DNA of 64,000 bases, taken from DASYXT01 sp035934555. GTDB lineage: Bacteria; Verrucomicrobiota; Verrucomicrobiia; Limisphaerales; UBA8199. The translations under genes and the position numbers were made by a program. The stretch lies in contig DASYXT010000003.1 in the NCBI GenBank assembly GCA_035934555.1, positions 1 through 64,000 of the forward strand, given 5' to 3'. The notes under the pieces were generated by a model. It was not told where the DNA came from. It was given only the letters and a program-made list of their open reading frames with translations, and ran no database searches. This document shows positions 62,621-64,000 of the stretch, one piece after another. Within the stretch, counting starts at the first letter, position 1; each line of letters opens with the position of its first letter.

Positions 62621-64000
62621 TTACGGATGCCGCAGGCGGAAAAACTCGGCCGGGTTGCTCGTCGGAAAGCTTATTTGAGATTGATTGAGCAAGCCCGGGA
62701 CGTCACCCCAGCCGGCGGGGTCACCCAGTCCAGCCGTGTTGGTCTGAAGAATCCACCCCCGATAAGACGCAGGCCAGGAAATCATAACGCCTGTCGCGTT
62801 AATTGAAGCGGCAATGTTTGTCCCGGCTGACGGCACCGGCGTCGCGCTCACCTCAGCCGAGGGCGCGCTCTCACCAATCTGGTTTGTAGCGGTAAGTATA
62901 TAGTAATAGGTGAGACCGTTTGTGACTATAGAATCGGTGAAGCTCGCACCGGCCAGGTCATTGCCGGCCAGGGCATAAGGGCCGCCGCTCACCGTGCCTC
63001 TCTTGACGTTATAACCGGTGGCAAAGGGCACCCCTTGCCAGGCAAGGGTTACCTGCCGATCACCGGCCAATGCGAAAGAAATGGTCGGCGCGCCTGGCGC
63101 CGAAGCGGCCACTGGGTACGCAGGATTGTTCGTGGCGTTTAACCACCAAAGGGCGGTAGTAATCCCGCGCGGATAATGCGGCCCGCCGGCATATTGGAAT
63201 GTCCCGGTGCCGTTGATCGCATCGCAAAAACCCTGGAGCGGAGCGTCCTGAAGCTGGAGGCTGGCATGAATCTGATCGACCGAGCCATTCACGACATCAT
63301 TAGTGATCCCCAGCACGGCTTCGGCCACATACTGGCAGATGAAGTTCTTGCTTTGCCAGCTAATGGTCGGGGTAGCACTCGTGGACAGCCACGCTCCACA
63401 ACCGCTCGAAAGACACCGGCCCGGAACCAGCACCGCCGCCAGATGATTTGACAATGCTTGCAGCATGTTGGCATATGGGCCGCCCACCCGATCGAGGGCA
63501 TTGGTCAAGCCCATCGCACTCGGATAAGCCAATCCTTCCACCATGGAAACAATCGCCGCGGTCGAACTGCCATCCAGCAGCGCCGGTATGTAGCCCAGGG
63601 TGGCCTGGTAAGTCGCCCAGCGACTCACGATGGTTTGCGCGACGGTTCCCGCCATCGTCTCGCACGTCGCCGCATCGACGGTATCGCCCACTTGATTGAA
63701 CATGGCGTTCAAAGCCAGGTAACATGCCCAATTCCTCACGGCCAACCGCCCGCTGAAGGCCGGCCGCTGCAACGAAATGTCCAAATCGTCCCACGTTGTG
63801 ATCTCCGCCGGATTGACATTCTTGGTAATCCCGTCCCGCGCGGCCGCGTTGGTATTGTCCCGCAGGAGCATCGAGTTGAGACAGGTCTGCAGGAGGGCCA
63901 GGTTGTTGGTCAGCCACACATTGTCCGCCGTATGACTCCAGTACATACCGGCCGACAGAATCCAGGATTGTAGTTCCTCGTCGCCCATAACGGCGCCGTA
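62621..64000 (-). CDS. GH52-like glycoside hydrolase with C-terminal fibronectin III domain (5' end outside window)
   Basis: The frame is open to the window edge (YGAV precedes the first Met), so only the C-terminal 459 residues or so are seen. Residues about 10-290 follow the pattern of the second half of GH52 beta-xylosidases: MYWSHTADNVWL, MLLRDN, EITTWDDLDISL, NWACYLALNAMF, LGYIPALLDG, then YPRGITTALWWL. A fibronectin III domain (about 305-395: VTLAWQGVPFATGYNVKRGT) and a verrucomicrobial C-terminal module ending FFRLRHP follow. It is probably secreted and acts on plant or algal xylan-type glycans; activity is inference. Confidence 0.75.
   Translation of the reverse strand, partial: YGAVMGDEELQSWILSAGMYWSHTADNVWLTNNLALLQTCLNSMLLRDNTNAAARDGITKNVNPAEITTWDDLDISLQRPAFSGRLAVRNWACYLALNAMFNQVGDTVDAATCETMAGTVAQTIVSRWATYQATLGYIPALLDGSSTAAIVSMVEGLAYPSAMGLTNALDRVGGPYANMLQALSNHLAAVLVPGRCLSSGCGAWLSTSATPTISWQSKNFICQYVAEAVLGITNDVVNGSVDQIHASLQLQDAPLQGFCDAINGTGTFQYAGGPHYPRGITTALWWLNATNNPAYPVAASAPGAPTISFALAGDRQVTLAWQGVPFATGYNVKRGTVSGGPYALAGNDLAGASFTDSIVTNGLTYYYILTATNQIGESAPSAEVSATPVPSAGTNIAASINATGVMISWPASYRGWILQTNTAGLGDPAGWGDVPGLLNQSQISFPTSNPAEFFRLRHP

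Overview
The window looks like a chromosomal segment of a Verrucomicrobiota bacterium, probably of the Pedosphaera/Limisphaerales group. This is inferred from gene content, not from an rRNA gene: a Ser/Thr kinase with an N-terminal double-CxxC ribbon, an ECF sigma factor fused to a membrane and pseudopilin-like tail, several Tat-exported sugar-type enzymes, a sulfatase, HEAT-repeat secreted proteins, and a GC-rich genome with dispersed short palindromes.

Layout. 1-1.9 kb: a 125-bp tandem repeat at the edge and a VapBC-like operon with an unrecognised third gene. 1.9-4.5 kb: a transmembrane kinase and a secreted HEAT protein that share the same Ig-like domain. 4.6-9.98 kb: bifunctional PutA and a large EF-hand membrane protein. 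9.98-10.6 kb: a compact array-gene-array element carrying a four-helix-bundle (23S IVP/Avd-like) gene. 10.6-13.8 kb: GlgC, an OmpA-like protein and an exported aldo/keto reductase. 13.9-18.2 kb: a KaiC-KaiB-KaiB-histidine kinase-response regulator operon without KaiA. 18.4-30.8 kb: a VapC relic, a membrane sensor-like protein, a SGNH hydrolase, a Gfo/Idh/MocA oxidoreductase, a HEAT protein, a SNF2 helicase, a sulfatase, a Lon-N protein and a DUF1844 protein. 30.9-42 kb: SerA followed by a PpiC-type isomerase, a beta-helix secreted protein, small membrane proteins, the sigma fusion, a J-domain membrane protein and a TIM-barrel isomerase. 42.2-62.1 kb: a long minus-strand information-processing block: rnr, rpmI, rplT, pheS, pheT, then tRNA-Thr, tuf, tRNA-Trp, tRNA-Ser, secE, nusG, rplK, rplA, rplJ, rplL, rpoB, rpoC. 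62.6-64 kb: the 3' part of a GH52-like glycoside hydrolase with a fibronectin III domain, running off the edge.

The most unusual layer is repetitive. At least eight sites carry short arrays of 7-, 8- or 9-base units, often as two arrays in opposite orientation. One pair of heptamer arrays tightly encloses the four-helix-bundle gene. The same heptamer occurs beside a pseudogene and, in frame, inside pheT. Other arrays fill spacers in the tuf-tRNA-secE, rpoB-rpoC and rplT-pheS regions. A separate family of REP/MITE-like palindromes sits mainly where genes converge. I infer, without proof, that the heptamer element is a small non-autonomous or unconventional mobile unit whose repeats spread into spacers and occasionally into genes.
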